Positions 35,563 to 44,598 of a stretch of 64,000 nt of DNA are shown here, in pieces; the stretch's first letter is position 1, and each line of letters starts with the position of its first letter. Source of the stretch: Ruegeria atlantica (GTDB lineage: Bacteria; Pseudomonadota; Alphaproteobacteria; Rhodobacterales; Rhodobacteraceae); contig NZ_WQBE01000007.1 in assembly GCF_013032005.1 (NCBI RefSeq), forward strand, positions 1 to 64,000. The letters run 5' to 3'. Under the pieces are notes generated by a model. It was not told where the DNA came from, ran no database searches, and was given only the letters and a program-made list of their open reading frames with translations. The position numbers were made by a program, and so were the translations under genes.

Positions 35563-36285
35563 TCAGAAACTCGGCGCGATCATGTTGGCATAGTTGTTGG
35601 CCAGCACCTCGGCATCAGTGCGGTTGAACTTGACCGAGGGCAGCGCCTGCATGTCGATCTGTGCCGCATTGTCGAATAGTTTCGCCAGATCGACGGTCAG
35701 ATGAACCTCTTGCTTTCCGTCTGCCAAAACCACTGCCGGAACTGAAAACTCGACCTCGCGCGCGTTCTCGGAAAACCCCACGTGATAGACCAGGGGGGAC
35801 ACGTCCCCACCCACTTGCAGCGCCCCTTCGAATACGACAAATTTGTACCCGACCTCCCAATTCCAGGCCATCTGACTGTTGGGGTCTAGGTCCCCGCGCA
35901 CCTCAATCGAGCTGTTCGCAGCCGGGTCGACACCGATCAAGAACCGCACAGTTTCAATCGATGGCAATGGCACGGCAGGCAAGGTGATCGAATGCGCGCT
36001 GTCCGCATTGTCAAAGCGCAGCAAATGATAACTTTCGGGTTCGGCATAGGTCTCATCCCCGTGCCCGAAAGACAGGTTGCTGAGGTAGAACCTGAAGTCG
36101 CGAATCCTGAACTGACCCTGCCCGCCCGGATTATCATAGATGAATTGATCATAGATCAGAGGCTCATCCCCCATCTGGGCGTGGAATGTCAGCGTGATCG
36201 GCGTGGCTTTGTTTTGCCTCGGGTTCAGCACGAACCACCCCGCGATCAGGACCACCAAGGCTGAAATTACAATGATCGGACGCAT
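35563..36285 (-). CDS. MbnP-like protein
   Basis: 240 residues with one N-terminal membrane anchor (about 3-20), then a periplasmic beta-rich domain. RIRDFRFYLSNLSFG, then LIGVDPAANSS, and MAWNWEVGYKFVVFEG (from residue 139) match the MbnP family of copper-related proteins. In methanobactin producers MbnP is the substrate of the diheme enzyme MbnH, which converts a Trp to kynurenine; W141 or W143 are candidates here. The start is ATG 36285, one base inside the upstream MauG-like stop (TGATG) with a GAGGGAGGG site, so the two are coupled. No methanobactin precursor is visible. Confidence 0.82.
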   Translation of the reverse strand: MRPIIVISALVVLIAGWFVLNPRQNKATPITLTFHAQMGDEPLIYDQFIYDNPGGQGQFRIRDFRFYLSNLSFGHGDETYAEPESYHLLRFDNADSAHSITLPAVPLPSIETVRFLIGVDPAANSSIEVRGDLDPNSQMAWNWEVGYKFVVFEGALQVGGDVSPLVYHVGFSENAREVEFSVPAVVLADGKQEVHLTVDLAKLFDNAAQIDMQALPSVKFNRTDAEVLANNYANMIAPSF

Positions 36286-37403
36286 CACGACCCTCCCTCG
36301 AACGGGTTGGAAAACTGCGGGTTGGTCAGAAATGCCTCATCCGTCAGAGTGTGCAGGAAGGCGATGATGGCCTGGATTTCATCGGGCGTCATACGCAGGC
36401 CCACCGTTTCCTGCCCCGCCTCGGGCGCGTTGTCGGCCTCAAGGATCAACGGGCTGAGTGTATCGCTGACCACGATACCATCGTTGTAATGGTCCATTAC
36501 ATCCTCCAGCGTGTCGAACCGACCGTCATGCATGTAGGGAGCTGTGACGGCGATGTTGCGCAGGGTCGGAACCTTGAAAAACCCCTTATGCACCGGGTTG
36601 CCCGTCACCGCCATCAGACCGTCGGGCAAGGTCTCATCCGGATCCAGCCCGTTGTTGGAAAACCCGTCCAGCGCATCGCGAAAGCCCGAGGTCAGGAACT
36701 GACTGTGGCAATCGATGCAATTGCCGCCCCGCAGGGACACCTTGGTATCGGGATGCGCCATGAACAGCTTGCGCCCATGTTCTTCCTGCGCGGTCAGCCG
36801 GACCTCACCCCGTAGGTATTGATCGTATTTCGAGTTTGACGAGATCAAAAGCCGCATGAAAGTCGCCAGCGCCTTGGCTGTATTTTCAGGCGTGACCGCA
36901 CCATAGGCCTGACGAAACATCTTGCGATAAGACCCTGAGGCCTGAAGCTCCTCCATCAGCGCATCGATATCCTGCCCCATCTCATCCGGATGTTGGATCG
37001 GCATCAAAGCCTGCTCTTCCAACGAGGTCGCACGGCCGTTCCAGAAAAACCTCTCCTGCCCCCAAAGCAAATTGGCGAGGCTCATCGAACTAAAGTCCAG
37101 CTCACCCCCGGACAATGTCGGCGACTTTGCCAGCCCATCGGTAAACGCCAATTCCTGCACGTGACAGGTTGCGCAGGACACCTCATTGTTGCCCGACAGG
37201 ATGGGGTCATAGAACAGGTGCCGGCCCAACGTGAACGCCTCTTGCGTCAGCGGGTTGTCGGGCGGAACGGCAAACCGCCCGAACACAAAAGGGGCTGAGA
37301 AGTCGGCAATGGGCGTTGCCGTCAGGCCGCGCATCCGATCCCAGACCATCCAACCAGCCACCGCAATCCCTGCGGCGGCCAGGATCAACACAACCCAACG
37401 CAT
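36285..37403 (-). CDS. Diheme cytochrome c peroxidase/MauG-like protein, MbnH type
   Basis: 373 residues from ATG 37403 (GGGGGGCGG site). One membrane helix (about 3-20) serves as anchor or signal. The two heme c sites are CATCH (77-81) and CIDCH (229-233). The APYMHDGRFDTLEDVMDHYN segment (from 288) is the conserved distal part of MauG/CcpA proteins. The residues around Y290 are those that decide between peroxidase and MauG-type protein oxidation. Coupling to an MbnP-like gene points to the MbnH branch, which oxidises a Trp of MbnP. The upstream gene encodes a secreted propeller protein 19 bases away. Confidence 0.88.
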   Translation of the reverse strand: MRWVVLILAAAGIAVAGWMVWDRMRGLTATPIADFSAPFVFGRFAVPPDNPLTQEAFTLGRHLFYDPILSGNNEVSCATCHVQELAFTDGLAKSPTLSGGELDFSSMSLANLLWGQERFFWNGRATSLEEQALMPIQHPDEMGQDIDALMEELQASGSYRKMFRQAYGAVTPENTAKALATFMRLLISSNSKYDQYLRGEVRLTAQEEHGRKLFMAHPDTKVSLRGGNCIDCHSQFLTSGFRDALDGFSNNGLDPDETLPDGLMAVTGNPVHKGFFKVPTLRNIAVTAPYMHDGRFDTLEDVMDHYNDGIVVSDTLSPLILEADNAPEAGQETVGLRMTPDEIQAIIAFLHTLTDEAFLTNPQFSNPFEGGS

Positions 37404-37422
37404 TCCGCCCCCCCAACGGCCG

Positions 37423-38721
37423 TCAGTGGTGGTGAACAAACCCCGAGCCGAACAGTCCTTCGAGGTTATCCACTCCCTTGTTGTAACGCTCTTTGAAATC
37501 AATCGTGGCCAGACGCTCTCCGGTCTCCAGATCATGAACCGAGATCGTATGGCTGGCCAGATCGGCAATGAAATCCACATCGGTCGGATCATCTTCAGCC
37601 CCGTTGCCCAGATTCAGCAGATTGTTCTGAACGGCAATCAAATCGCGCCCCGAAGCCGAGGTGAAAAAGATCATATGATGCGCCCCCGGATCGGCGACGA
37701 TATCCGGCCCGCTGGGCACCAGCTCGGGCAACGCGGCCAATTCATAGCGTTTCACCACACCCGGCAGGGCATGCGAGATGAACAGCTCATCCTCGGTGCC
37801 GTAGAATTCCAGAGGTACAGCCGTTTCATTGGCAACACCGCTATAGATCACTTCGGCCTCACCAAAACTTTTGGAACTGGCGTCATAAGGTACTTTCCAC
37901 GTCTCGAACCCGAACATTGTATTGGCCAGAATGGCCGGTTCGATATCTGGATGGATGCCCGGGCGGGCAAACAGCACCTCGACCGGAGAGGACGGAAAGT
38001 CCAGCGGCTTTTCTTTCTCAACCAAGATGTTTTCAATGGGCTCCAGCGCGTTCAGATCAATGATCGTCAGCATGTTGCCAACACCGGTGGCCAGATCCGG
38101 ATGCACGGTCGACGTCACGACCATGCGGTCCTCAAAAGCCGAGATACCATGCGGATACATGATATAGGGCGCGCCTTCGCCCACCTGGCTTTTGCGGGCT
38201 TCGATCACTTTTACGACCTCATTCGTCTGTGGATCAAAAACGCCCACCGAACCGCCATCATCGCCGCCGGTTCCGCCCATGAAGGTCACGAACATGTATT
38301 CCTGACCGTTCGAATTGGCCCACATGATGTCTTCACCCACCATCTGTCCCTGCGTATCCAGACAGGTGAAGCCCGAAATCACCGGCGCACCGCCCGCATC
38401 GCGGGCCAACCCGACCTCGGCCAGGCTGCACGAGGGATCAAGCCCCGTGGCATAGAGCCTGCCATTCGGGCTGTAATACAGATGGTGCAAGGGATGCTCC
38501 ATCTCAGGCTGTTCTACTTCGCTGAGGATTTCTCCGAACCGATCCGACTCCGGGTCCAGCTCAATGATTGCGATACTGTGACTCGTATCCAGCGTCGGCA
38601 GCCCGCGCAGCAGCACCATGCCCTGGCTTTCCTCGCGGTCCTGCGACAATGCGGGCGACAGACCTGCCAGTATCAGGCCCGCACCGATCAGAACACTACG
38701 TGTAGTATGGCTGAATTTCAT
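37423..38721 (-). CDS. Secreted propeller-like protein, distant resemblance to SBP56/methanethiol oxidase
   Basis: 432 residues with a signal peptide (LIGAGLILAGLSPALS) and repeated blade-like strands. Segments such as IIELDPESDRFGEIL, the His-rich EHPLHHLYYSPNGRLYATGL (75-94) and MYPHGISAF (188-196) echo the selenium-binding protein 56/methanethiol oxidase family. In that family conserved His residues bind metal. The C-terminus ends FVHHH, another possible metal site. The resemblance is partial, so this is a fold-level call. As first gene before a MauG-like and an MbnP-like gene, it recalls mtoX loci, where the oxidase is accompanied by a MauG-type protein and a copper chaperone. Confidence 0.6.
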   Translation of the reverse strand: MKFSHTTRSVLIGAGLILAGLSPALSQDREESQGMVLLRGLPTLDTSHSIAIIELDPESDRFGEILSEVEQPEMEHPLHHLYYSPNGRLYATGLDPSCSLAEVGLARDAGGAPVISGFTCLDTQGQMVGEDIMWANSNGQEYMFVTFMGGTGGDDGGSVGVFDPQTNEVVKVIEARKSQVGEGAPYIMYPHGISAFEDRMVVTSTVHPDLATGVGNMLTIIDLNALEPIENILVEKEKPLDFPSSPVEVLFARPGIHPDIEPAILANTMFGFETWKVPYDASSKSFGEAEVIYSGVANETAVPLEFYGTEDELFISHALPGVVKRYELAALPELVPSGPDIVADPGAHHMIFFTSASGRDLIAVQNNLLNLGNGAEDDPTDVDFIADLASHTISVHDLETGERLATIDFKERYNKGVDNLEGLFGSGFVHHH

Positions 38722-39027
38722 AACTTCCCCCCCTGAGATGAAATTTAGGAATACTTGTGAATAAGATGCACCTTACCCGACGTCATATCACAATACTGGA
38801 ATGGAACCAAATTCATGGGGGCCGAAAGATTTGTTGACGGATGGGGCATTCCTCACTCAATGTTCTAGGCATCAGAGGATAAGGAACCGAAGCTGTGACA
38901 GCCACCCTTCGACAACCGATGATGCGTCGCGACACCGGGTGCGATCTGGTCGTCTAACCCGCGGGGACAGACCGTTATCATCTGACCCGACTTCGGGTTT
39001 GTTCCACCTTTTCAGGCTGATACCCAA
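38722..39027. other. 306-bp divergent intergenic region
   Basis: This gap separates the propeller gene (minus) from hyuA (plus) and must hold both promoters. I see no convincing gene in it. A short plus-strand frame from 38801 has no ribosome site and unremarkable codon use. A small dyad, ACCCGA-CT-TCGGGT at 38985-38998 followed by TTTGTT, lies 30 bases before hyuA and could be a leader hairpin. TTGACG at about 38833 resembles a -35 element, but no clear -10 follows. Confidence 0.5.
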
Positions 39028-41127
39028 ATGATCCAACCAGATGGATTGCGCATGGCAATCGATATCGGCGGTACGTTTACTGATACCGTCCTGCTGAACA
39101 GCGCATCGCAGGTGGTGGCAACCACCAAAACTCCCACCACTCCACATCGCCCCGCCCTTGGTGCCGTTGCGGGTGCCACGCATGTGCTTGAAGCCGCTGG
39201 TGCCGATTGGCATCGGGTAACCGGGTTCATTCATGGCACCACGCTGGCCACCAACGCGTTGATCGAACGACGCGGGGCCACGACCGCCACCATCACCACG
39301 CGTGGGTTCCGGGATATCCTCGAAATCGCTTATGAGCGGCGCTACAGCCAATATGCGATTGATTTGGTCAAACCCGACCTGATCGTGCCGCGCACCCATT
39401 CGCTGACCATCGGTGGGCGCATGGACGTCAACGGGCAGGAACTGGAACCGTTGGACGCGGCGGCCATCGCGCCTTTGGTGGACGAACTGACGGCGCTTGA
39501 GGTCGAGGCCGTCGCCATCTGCCTGCTGCACGCCTATGCCAACCCTGCACATGAACTGGCCCTGCGCGATCTGCTGGCGCTGCATATGCCCGATTTGGTC
39601 ATCTCACTCAGCCACGAGGTCAGCCCCGAAGCGCGCGAGTTCGACCGGCTGTGTACCACCATTGCCAATGCCTACGTGCAGCCGCTCATGGCCGGATATC
39701 TGCAGGATTTTGAGGCGCGCTTTCGGCAGATGGGATTAACCTGCCCGATCCTGATGATGACGGCAGGCGGCGGCATGACCACGCTCGACACCGCTGCCCG
39801 GCTACCGATCCGTCTGGTCGAATCCGGCCCCGCCGGTGGCGCCGTTCTCGCCGCCCGCATCGCCGAGGCCACTGGAGAGGCGGACGTGCTGTCCTTTGAC
39901 ATGGGCGGCACCACGGCCAAGCTGTGCCTGATCGACGAGTACCGCCCTCAGACCGCGCGCAAGTTCGAAATCTCGCGGGCTGAACGCTTTATCAAAGGCT
40001 CAGGCATGCCGGTTCGGATACCTGTGATCGAGATGATCGAAATCGGCGCTGGGGGCGGTTCCATCGCCAGCGTCGACCGTCTGGGCCGCATTCAGGTCGG
40101 CCCCCATAGCGCGGGATCAGACCCCGGCCCGGCAGCCTTTGGAAAGGGCGGGGAAAACCCCACCGTCACCGATGCCGATCTGACGCTGGGTCTGATCGAG
40201 CCTGGGCGTTTTGCCGAAGGACGGCTGCAGATCGATCAGAGCGCAGCGCAACAGGCGATGGCGAAAGATGTGGGCGACCCTTTGAGCCTTAACCCCGATC
40301 AGGCCGCCTTTGCGGTCAGTGAGATTGTCGACGAAAGCATGGCCAGCGCAGGTCGTATGCACGCGGTCGAATCCGGCAAGGACCTTGGCAATCGGCTTAT
40401 GATCGCGTTTGGCGGCAACGGTCCACTGCACGCCACCCGTGTGGCCCGTCGCGCCCAGATGCGGCGCGTACTGATCCCGCGTGATCCGGGCGTCGGGTCG
40501 GCCGTCGGGTTCCTGTTTGCACCAGTCTCTTATGAGGTCATCCGGTCACGCTATGCCCGATTGGACAGTCTGGATATCGACGGGTTGAACCAGTTCTTCG
40601 ACAGTATGCAGGCCGAAGCGGAACAGGTTGTCCGCGCCGGTGCGCCCGACGGCGAATTGCTGCAACGCCGGATCGCCTATATGCGATATCACGGGCAAGG
40701 GCATGAGATCGAAATCAGCCTGCCGGATCGGGCTATGGCCGCCTCAGACCTCGACGCGCTAAGGCAAGCTTTTGAGACGGAATACAGCCGACAATTCAGC
40801 CGTATCGTGCCCGGCATGACCATCGAGATTCTGAACTGGGGACTGTCCGTTTCATCGCCAGCACCTACACATGAGCCGTATCTTGGAAACCCGGGTCATC
40901 GGCAGGCGGAAACGACCGAACAGCGCCAGATCCTGTGCGACATTACCGGGGAATGGCGCTCTGCAGGCGTCTACAGCCGCACCGACCTGACGCCGGGATC
41001 AACGCTCAGCGGTCCGGCGCTGATTGTCGAGGCACAAACGACCACATTTGTTAGCGCAGATTTCGGCGCAACCGTGGATGGCCAGGGCAATATCTGGCTG
41101 ACGCGGCAAGAGGAGGCACAGGGATGA
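39028..41127 (+). CDS. hyuA: Hydantoinase/oxoprolinase subunit A (HyuA family)
   Basis: 699 residues, the normal length. The ATPase-fold start MAIDIGGTFTDTVLLN is preceded by 8 residues from ATG 39028; ATG 39052 would begin exactly at MAIDIGG and is an alternative. HGTTLATNALIERRGA, DMGGTTAKLCLIDE and GGNGPLHATRVAR are family motifs. With HyuB it forms an ATP-dependent amidohydrolase acting on hydantoin-like or oxoproline-like rings (or a carboxylase in acetone/acetophenone relatives). The stop overlaps hyuB by ATGA. The substrate is not known. Confidence 0.9.
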   Translation: MIQPDGLRMAIDIGGTFTDTVLLNSASQVVATTKTPTTPHRPALGAVAGATHVLEAAGADWHRVTGFIHGTTLATNALIERRGATTATITTRGFRDILEIAYERRYSQYAIDLVKPDLIVPRTHSLTIGGRMDVNGQELEPLDAAAIAPLVDELTALEVEAVAICLLHAYANPAHELALRDLLALHMPDLVISLSHEVSPEAREFDRLCTTIANAYVQPLMAGYLQDFEARFRQMGLTCPILMMTAGGGMTTLDTAARLPIRLVESGPAGGAVLAARIAEATGEADVLSFDMGGTTAKLCLIDEYRPQTARKFEISRAERFIKGSGMPVRIPVIEMIEIGAGGGSIASVDRLGRIQVGPHSAGSDPGPAAFGKGGENPTVTDADLTLGLIEPGRFAEGRLQIDQSAAQQAMAKDVGDPLSLNPDQAAFAVSEIVDESMASAGRMHAVESGKDLGNRLMIAFGGNGPLHATRVARRAQMRRVLIPRDPGVGSAVGFLFAPVSYEVIRSRYARLDSLDIDGLNQFFDSMQAEAEQVVRAGAPDGELLQRRIAYMRYHGQGHEIEISLPDRAMAASDLDALRQAFETEYSRQFSRIVPGMTIEILNWGLSVSSPAPTHEPYLGNPGHRQAETTEQRQILCDITGEWRSAGVYSRTDLTPGSTLSGPALIVEAQTTTFVSADFGATVDGQGNIWLTRQEEAQG

Positions 41128-42773
41128 TCCAATCAGATACACGCCTGCAAGTGATGTGGAACCGACTTCAGGCCGTGGTCGAGGAACAGGGGCAGACGCT
41201 GATCCGCGCCGCCTTCAGTCCGATCGTGCGCGAATGCGGCGATATCTCGGCCGGGATATTCGACATGCAGGGTCGGATGCTGGCACAAGCTGTCACCGGC
41301 ACGCCGGGACATATCAACACCATGGCTGAGGCGGTCAAAACCCTGCGCGCCAGATTTGCCCAGACCGATATGAAACCCGGCGACATCTATATGACCAACG
41401 ATCCTTGGATCGCCTCGGGTCACCTGAACGACTTTTTGCTGATGATGCCCGTGTTCCACGGCGATACCGTCATCGGCTATACGGCCTGTACCTCGCATCT
41501 GGTCGACCTCGGCGGGTTGGGCATGGGACCGGAAGGGTCGGATATCTATGACGAAGGGCTGCTGATCCCGCCCTGCAAACTGGTCGGCCAAGGCGAGGTC
41601 AACGCGCTGGTGCTTGAGATCGTCAAAGCCAACTCTCGCGAGCCCATCGCCAACGAGGGCGACATTTATGCCCTGATCGCCTGTTGCGAGGCCGGGTCAA
41701 CAAGGCTGGTTCAGATGATGCAGGAATTTGGCATCACCGACCTGAGCGCGCTGTCCGAATACATCATCGAAACGTCACGTCGCGGCACGTTAGAGGCCAT
41801 CGCCGGCCTGCCCAAGGGCACATGGCAACACGTGCTGAAAGTAGATGGTTACGACGAAGAGATCGAGCTGCACGCAGCGCTGACCATCGCCGATGATCAC
41901 CTGTTGCTGGACTTCGACGGCACAGCGGCATGTGTGAGTAAAGGGATCAACGTGCCACTGAACTATGCAACCGCCTATTCCGTCTTTGCCCTGCGTTGCA
42001 TCATCGAGGCGGATATCCCGAACAATGCGGGTTCGCTCGATCCGTTTCGGGTGACGGGCCCCGAGGGTTGTATCCTGAACGCGCAACCTCCGGCACCGGT
42101 GGCGATGCGGCATACGTTGGGGCAGATGACCCCCGACCTGGTCTATGGCTGCCTGTCGCAGGCCCTGCCTGAAAAGGTTCCGGCCGAGGGGGCATCATGC
42201 ATGTACGATCTGCCCCTGCGCCACGCGCCTGAAGCGATCGACCGGGGCGATGACCAGTTTGCGTTGGAATTGGTGTTCAATGGCGGCACAGGCGCACGCC
42301 CCGGTCTGGACGGTCTGTCGGCAACGGCCTTTCCCAGCGGCGTTTGGGGCAGTCAGGTCGAAACCACCGAGGCGGTTGCCCCTGTGCTGTTTCACCGTCG
42401 TGAACTGCGGCCCGATTCCGGTGGCGCCGGGCGTCTGCGCGGCGGTCTGGGGCAGCATATCGAACTCAGCGCGTCCAAGGATCAGGATTTGATGCTGTTC
42501 CTGTCGGTCGAGCGGATCAAGAACCCTGCCAACGGCCGAGAAGGTGGGTTGGACGGCGCGCCCGGTCGCATCACCGTGATGCCGGAAAACCGCCAACTGC
42601 CGGGCAAAGGTGAGGTTCGGATCAAGGCCGGTGAAACGCTGATCTTTGAAACTCCGGGTGGGGGTGGCTTTGGCCTGCCCGAGGAACGCCCGGAGGAGGC
42701 GGTGCAAAGCGACGTCCGCGCGGGTCTTGTCAGCGAGGCGATGGCCCAAACCCAGTATCGGAGGCAAACATGA
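41124..42773 (+). CDS. hyuB: Hydantoinase/oxoprolinase subunit B (HyuB family)
   Basis: 549 residues. Family features are RECGDISAGIFDMQGRMLAQ, PGDIYMTNDPWIASGHLNDF with the conserved N-D-P and G-H-L-N-D residues, and the C-terminal glycine run ETPGGGGFGLPEER. It is the partner of HyuA and overlaps it by ATGA; its stop overlaps the aminotransferase start by ATGA. Together these overlaps indicate a tightly coupled operon. Confidence 0.92.
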   Translation: MIQSDTRLQVMWNRLQAVVEEQGQTLIRAAFSPIVRECGDISAGIFDMQGRMLAQAVTGTPGHINTMAEAVKTLRARFAQTDMKPGDIYMTNDPWIASGHLNDFLLMMPVFHGDTVIGYTACTSHLVDLGGLGMGPEGSDIYDEGLLIPPCKLVGQGEVNALVLEIVKANSREPIANEGDIYALIACCEAGSTRLVQMMQEFGITDLSALSEYIIETSRRGTLEAIAGLPKGTWQHVLKVDGYDEEIELHAALTIADDHLLLDFDGTAACVSKGINVPLNYATAYSVFALRCIIEADIPNNAGSLDPFRVTGPEGCILNAQPPAPVAMRHTLGQMTPDLVYGCLSQALPEKVPAEGASCMYDLPLRHAPEAIDRGDDQFALELVFNGGTGARPGLDGLSATAFPSGVWGSQVETTEAVAPVLFHRRELRPDSGGAGRLRGGLGQHIELSASKDQDLMLFLSVERIKNPANGREGGLDGAPGRITVMPENRQLPGKGEVRIKAGETLIFETPGGGGFGLPEERPEEAVQSDVRAGLVSEAMAQTQYRRQT

Positions 42774-43852
42774 CCCAACCTCACCCGCATATTGCGTGCA
42801 TGTCCCCCTATGCGCTGGCCAACCTTGACGCGCCCGAGGGCAAAACCCTGATCTCGCTGTCGCAAAATGAAAGCCTGCGCCCGCCCAGCCCCAAGGCGAC
42901 CGAGGCGGCAGCGCAGGCGTTGGGCAGCTCGATGCTCTATCCCGATCCGGACTGGACGGACCTGCGGCACGCACTGGCCGAACTGCACGGAATAGATCCC
43001 GATGGTATTTTGTGCGGCAACGGATCGCTCGACCTGATCGGTTGCCTTGCGCGCGTGTTCGCAGGGCCAGACCGGGCGGTGCTGGCGCCCGCCCATGCCT
43101 ATCCGTTCTTTCAAACGGCGGCGCAGGTGACAAACGCGCGGTTCGACCCTGCCGCCGAAGTAGATGCCGTCGTCAGTGTCGACGCCATGCTTGCCGCGGT
43201 CCAACCGGATACCGGGATCGTCTTTGTCGCAAACCCCGGCAACCCGACCGGCACGCGCATTCCGAAAGCCGAACTTGTCCGCCTGCGTCAGGGCCTGCGG
43301 CCTGACATCCTGTTGGTGATCGATGAAGCGTATGGCGAATTTTCTGATCACCTAGGCGAGCGGTTTTTCGATCTGGTTCAGGGCGGCAATACGGTCGTTT
43401 TACGCACGTTTTCAAAAGCATACGGCATGGCGGGGTTTCGCGTCGGGTGGGGTCTGTTCCCACCTGCCATCGCCAGCGAGTTGCGTAAAGTGATGAACCC
43501 GAACAACGTCCCGGCCAGCGCCCAAATAGCTGCCGCGGCAGCCGTGCGGGACGATGCCTATATGCGCGAAACCTGCGCGATCACCGCAAGCTTGCGGGAT
43601 CAGGCAACGGCCCAGTTGAAACAGGCCGGGTTCGCGCCTTATCCCAGTTTCACCAACTTTGTGCTGCTCAACATGGGCAGCACCGAAGCCGCAGCAAGCG
43701 CGGATCAAAGGTTGCGGTCCGAGGGCGTATTCCTGCGCCCGCAAGGCGGCGCGGGCCTGCCTCATACCCTGCGCATGACCGTCGGTCCGCAGGCGGCGAT
43801 TGTCAAAGCGATAGAAATCCTGACGCAATGGAAACAGGAGGGACAGATATGA
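42770..43852 (+). CDS. PLP-dependent aminotransferase, histidinol-phosphate aminotransferase (HisC) type
   Basis: 360 residues of fold-type I. NPGNPTGTRIPKAEL, VIDEAYGEF and TFSKAYGMAGFRVGW give the substrate Asn, the PLP-binding Asp and the Schiff-base K216. It resembles HisC in length and motifs. It lies with hydantoinase-type genes and away from any his gene, so it is probably a catabolic transaminase or decarboxylase-like relative acting on the amino acid that HyuAB releases. That role is inference. Confidence 0.85.
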   Translation: MTQPHPHIACMSPYALANLDAPEGKTLISLSQNESLRPPSPKATEAAAQALGSSMLYPDPDWTDLRHALAELHGIDPDGILCGNGSLDLIGCLARVFAGPDRAVLAPAHAYPFFQTAAQVTNARFDPAAEVDAVVSVDAMLAAVQPDTGIVFVANPGNPTGTRIPKAELVRLRQGLRPDILLVIDEAYGEFSDHLGERFFDLVQGGNTVVLRTFSKAYGMAGFRVGWGLFPPAIASELRKVMNPNNVPASAQIAAAAAVRDDAYMRETCAITASLRDQATAQLKQAGFAPYPSFTNFVLLNMGSTEAAASADQRLRSEGVFLRPQGGAGLPHTLRMTVGPQAAIVKAIEILTQWKQEGQI

Positions 43853-44589
43853 CAGCGTCCAGAGGGCGGGCCCGGTTCGGCCTGCTGGTGCCCTTCACCA
43901 ACACCAATTTTGAGCCTGACCTGGCCCTGATGTCCCCTGCAGGCGTTTCACTACACGTAGCCCGATTGGGTGGGTATGACGAGGACGAAATTCCCGACGA
44001 ATCCCAGATGCACGATCTAGGGGCCGCCGACTTGGATGAGCCTTTGCGCCTGTTGATGGGAACCAAGCCGGACGTTGTCTTTTATGGATGCACCTCGGCC
44101 ACGCTGACTCATGGCCCCGAGTTCGACCGAGATCTGGCCAACCGGATCAGCGCCGATAGCGGGGCCAAGACGGTGACCGCAGCGGGGGCGTTGGTGCATG
44201 CGTTGTCCACCTTGGGGGCCAAGCGTATCGGTTTCGCCTCGCCCTATGTTCCGGCGATCAACGACATGGCGATTGCTTTTCTGGGCAAGCTGGGGGTGGA
44301 CTCGATCCAACGCTCGGAAGTGTCTGAACCGCTTGGCAATGAAGGCCAGGGGGCGTTAGAGCCGGATGCCGTATTCGAACTGGGCCGCGGGGCTGATCAC
44401 CCCGAGGCCGACGCGCTGGTTCTGTCCTGCACCGACATGCGCAGCGTCGAGGTCATAGCCCGGCTGGAAGACGCGGTTGGGAAACCGGTGATCAGCTCGA
44501 ACCAGGCGATGCTGTTTCAGGCGTTGCAACTGTTGAATATCGATGAACCCATCCCCGGGTACGGACAGCTATTGGAACGCGAAAGGTGA
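43849..44589 (+). CDS. Maleate isomerase/Asp-Glu racemase superfamily protein
   Basis: 246 residues from ATG 43849, which overlaps the aminotransferase stop. FGLLVPFTNTNFEPDLALM and SLHVARLGGYDE match the maleate isomerase/arylmalonate decarboxylase branch. The two active-site Cys are in YGCTSATLTHG and LSCTDMRS. Members isomerise, racemise or decarboxylate small carboxylic acids through Cys chemistry. Next to HyuAB it could be a hydantoin racemase, but the N-terminus looks more like maleate isomerase. The substrate is open. Confidence 0.82.
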   Translation: MTASRGRARFGLLVPFTNTNFEPDLALMSPAGVSLHVARLGGYDEDEIPDESQMHDLGAADLDEPLRLLMGTKPDVVFYGCTSATLTHGPEFDRDLANRISADSGAKTVTAAGALVHALSTLGAKRIGFASPYVPAINDMAIAFLGKLGVDSIQRSEVSEPLGNEGQGALEPDAVFELGRGADHPEADALVLSCTDMRSVEVIARLEDAVGKPVISSNQAMLFQALQLLNIDEPIPGYGQLLERER

Positions 44590-44598
44590 TCCGAGCGG

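Noticed and set aside
37231-38736. A 501-codon plus-strand open frame opposite the propeller gene
   Set aside because: The minus-strand gene has a signal peptide, blade repeats and good spacing to its neighbours. The plus-strand product has no domain and would overlap two genes.
42770-43852. Biosynthetic hisC
   Set aside because: It is coupled to hyuAB and an isomerase-family gene and not to histidine genes, so a catabolic aminotransferase is more likely.
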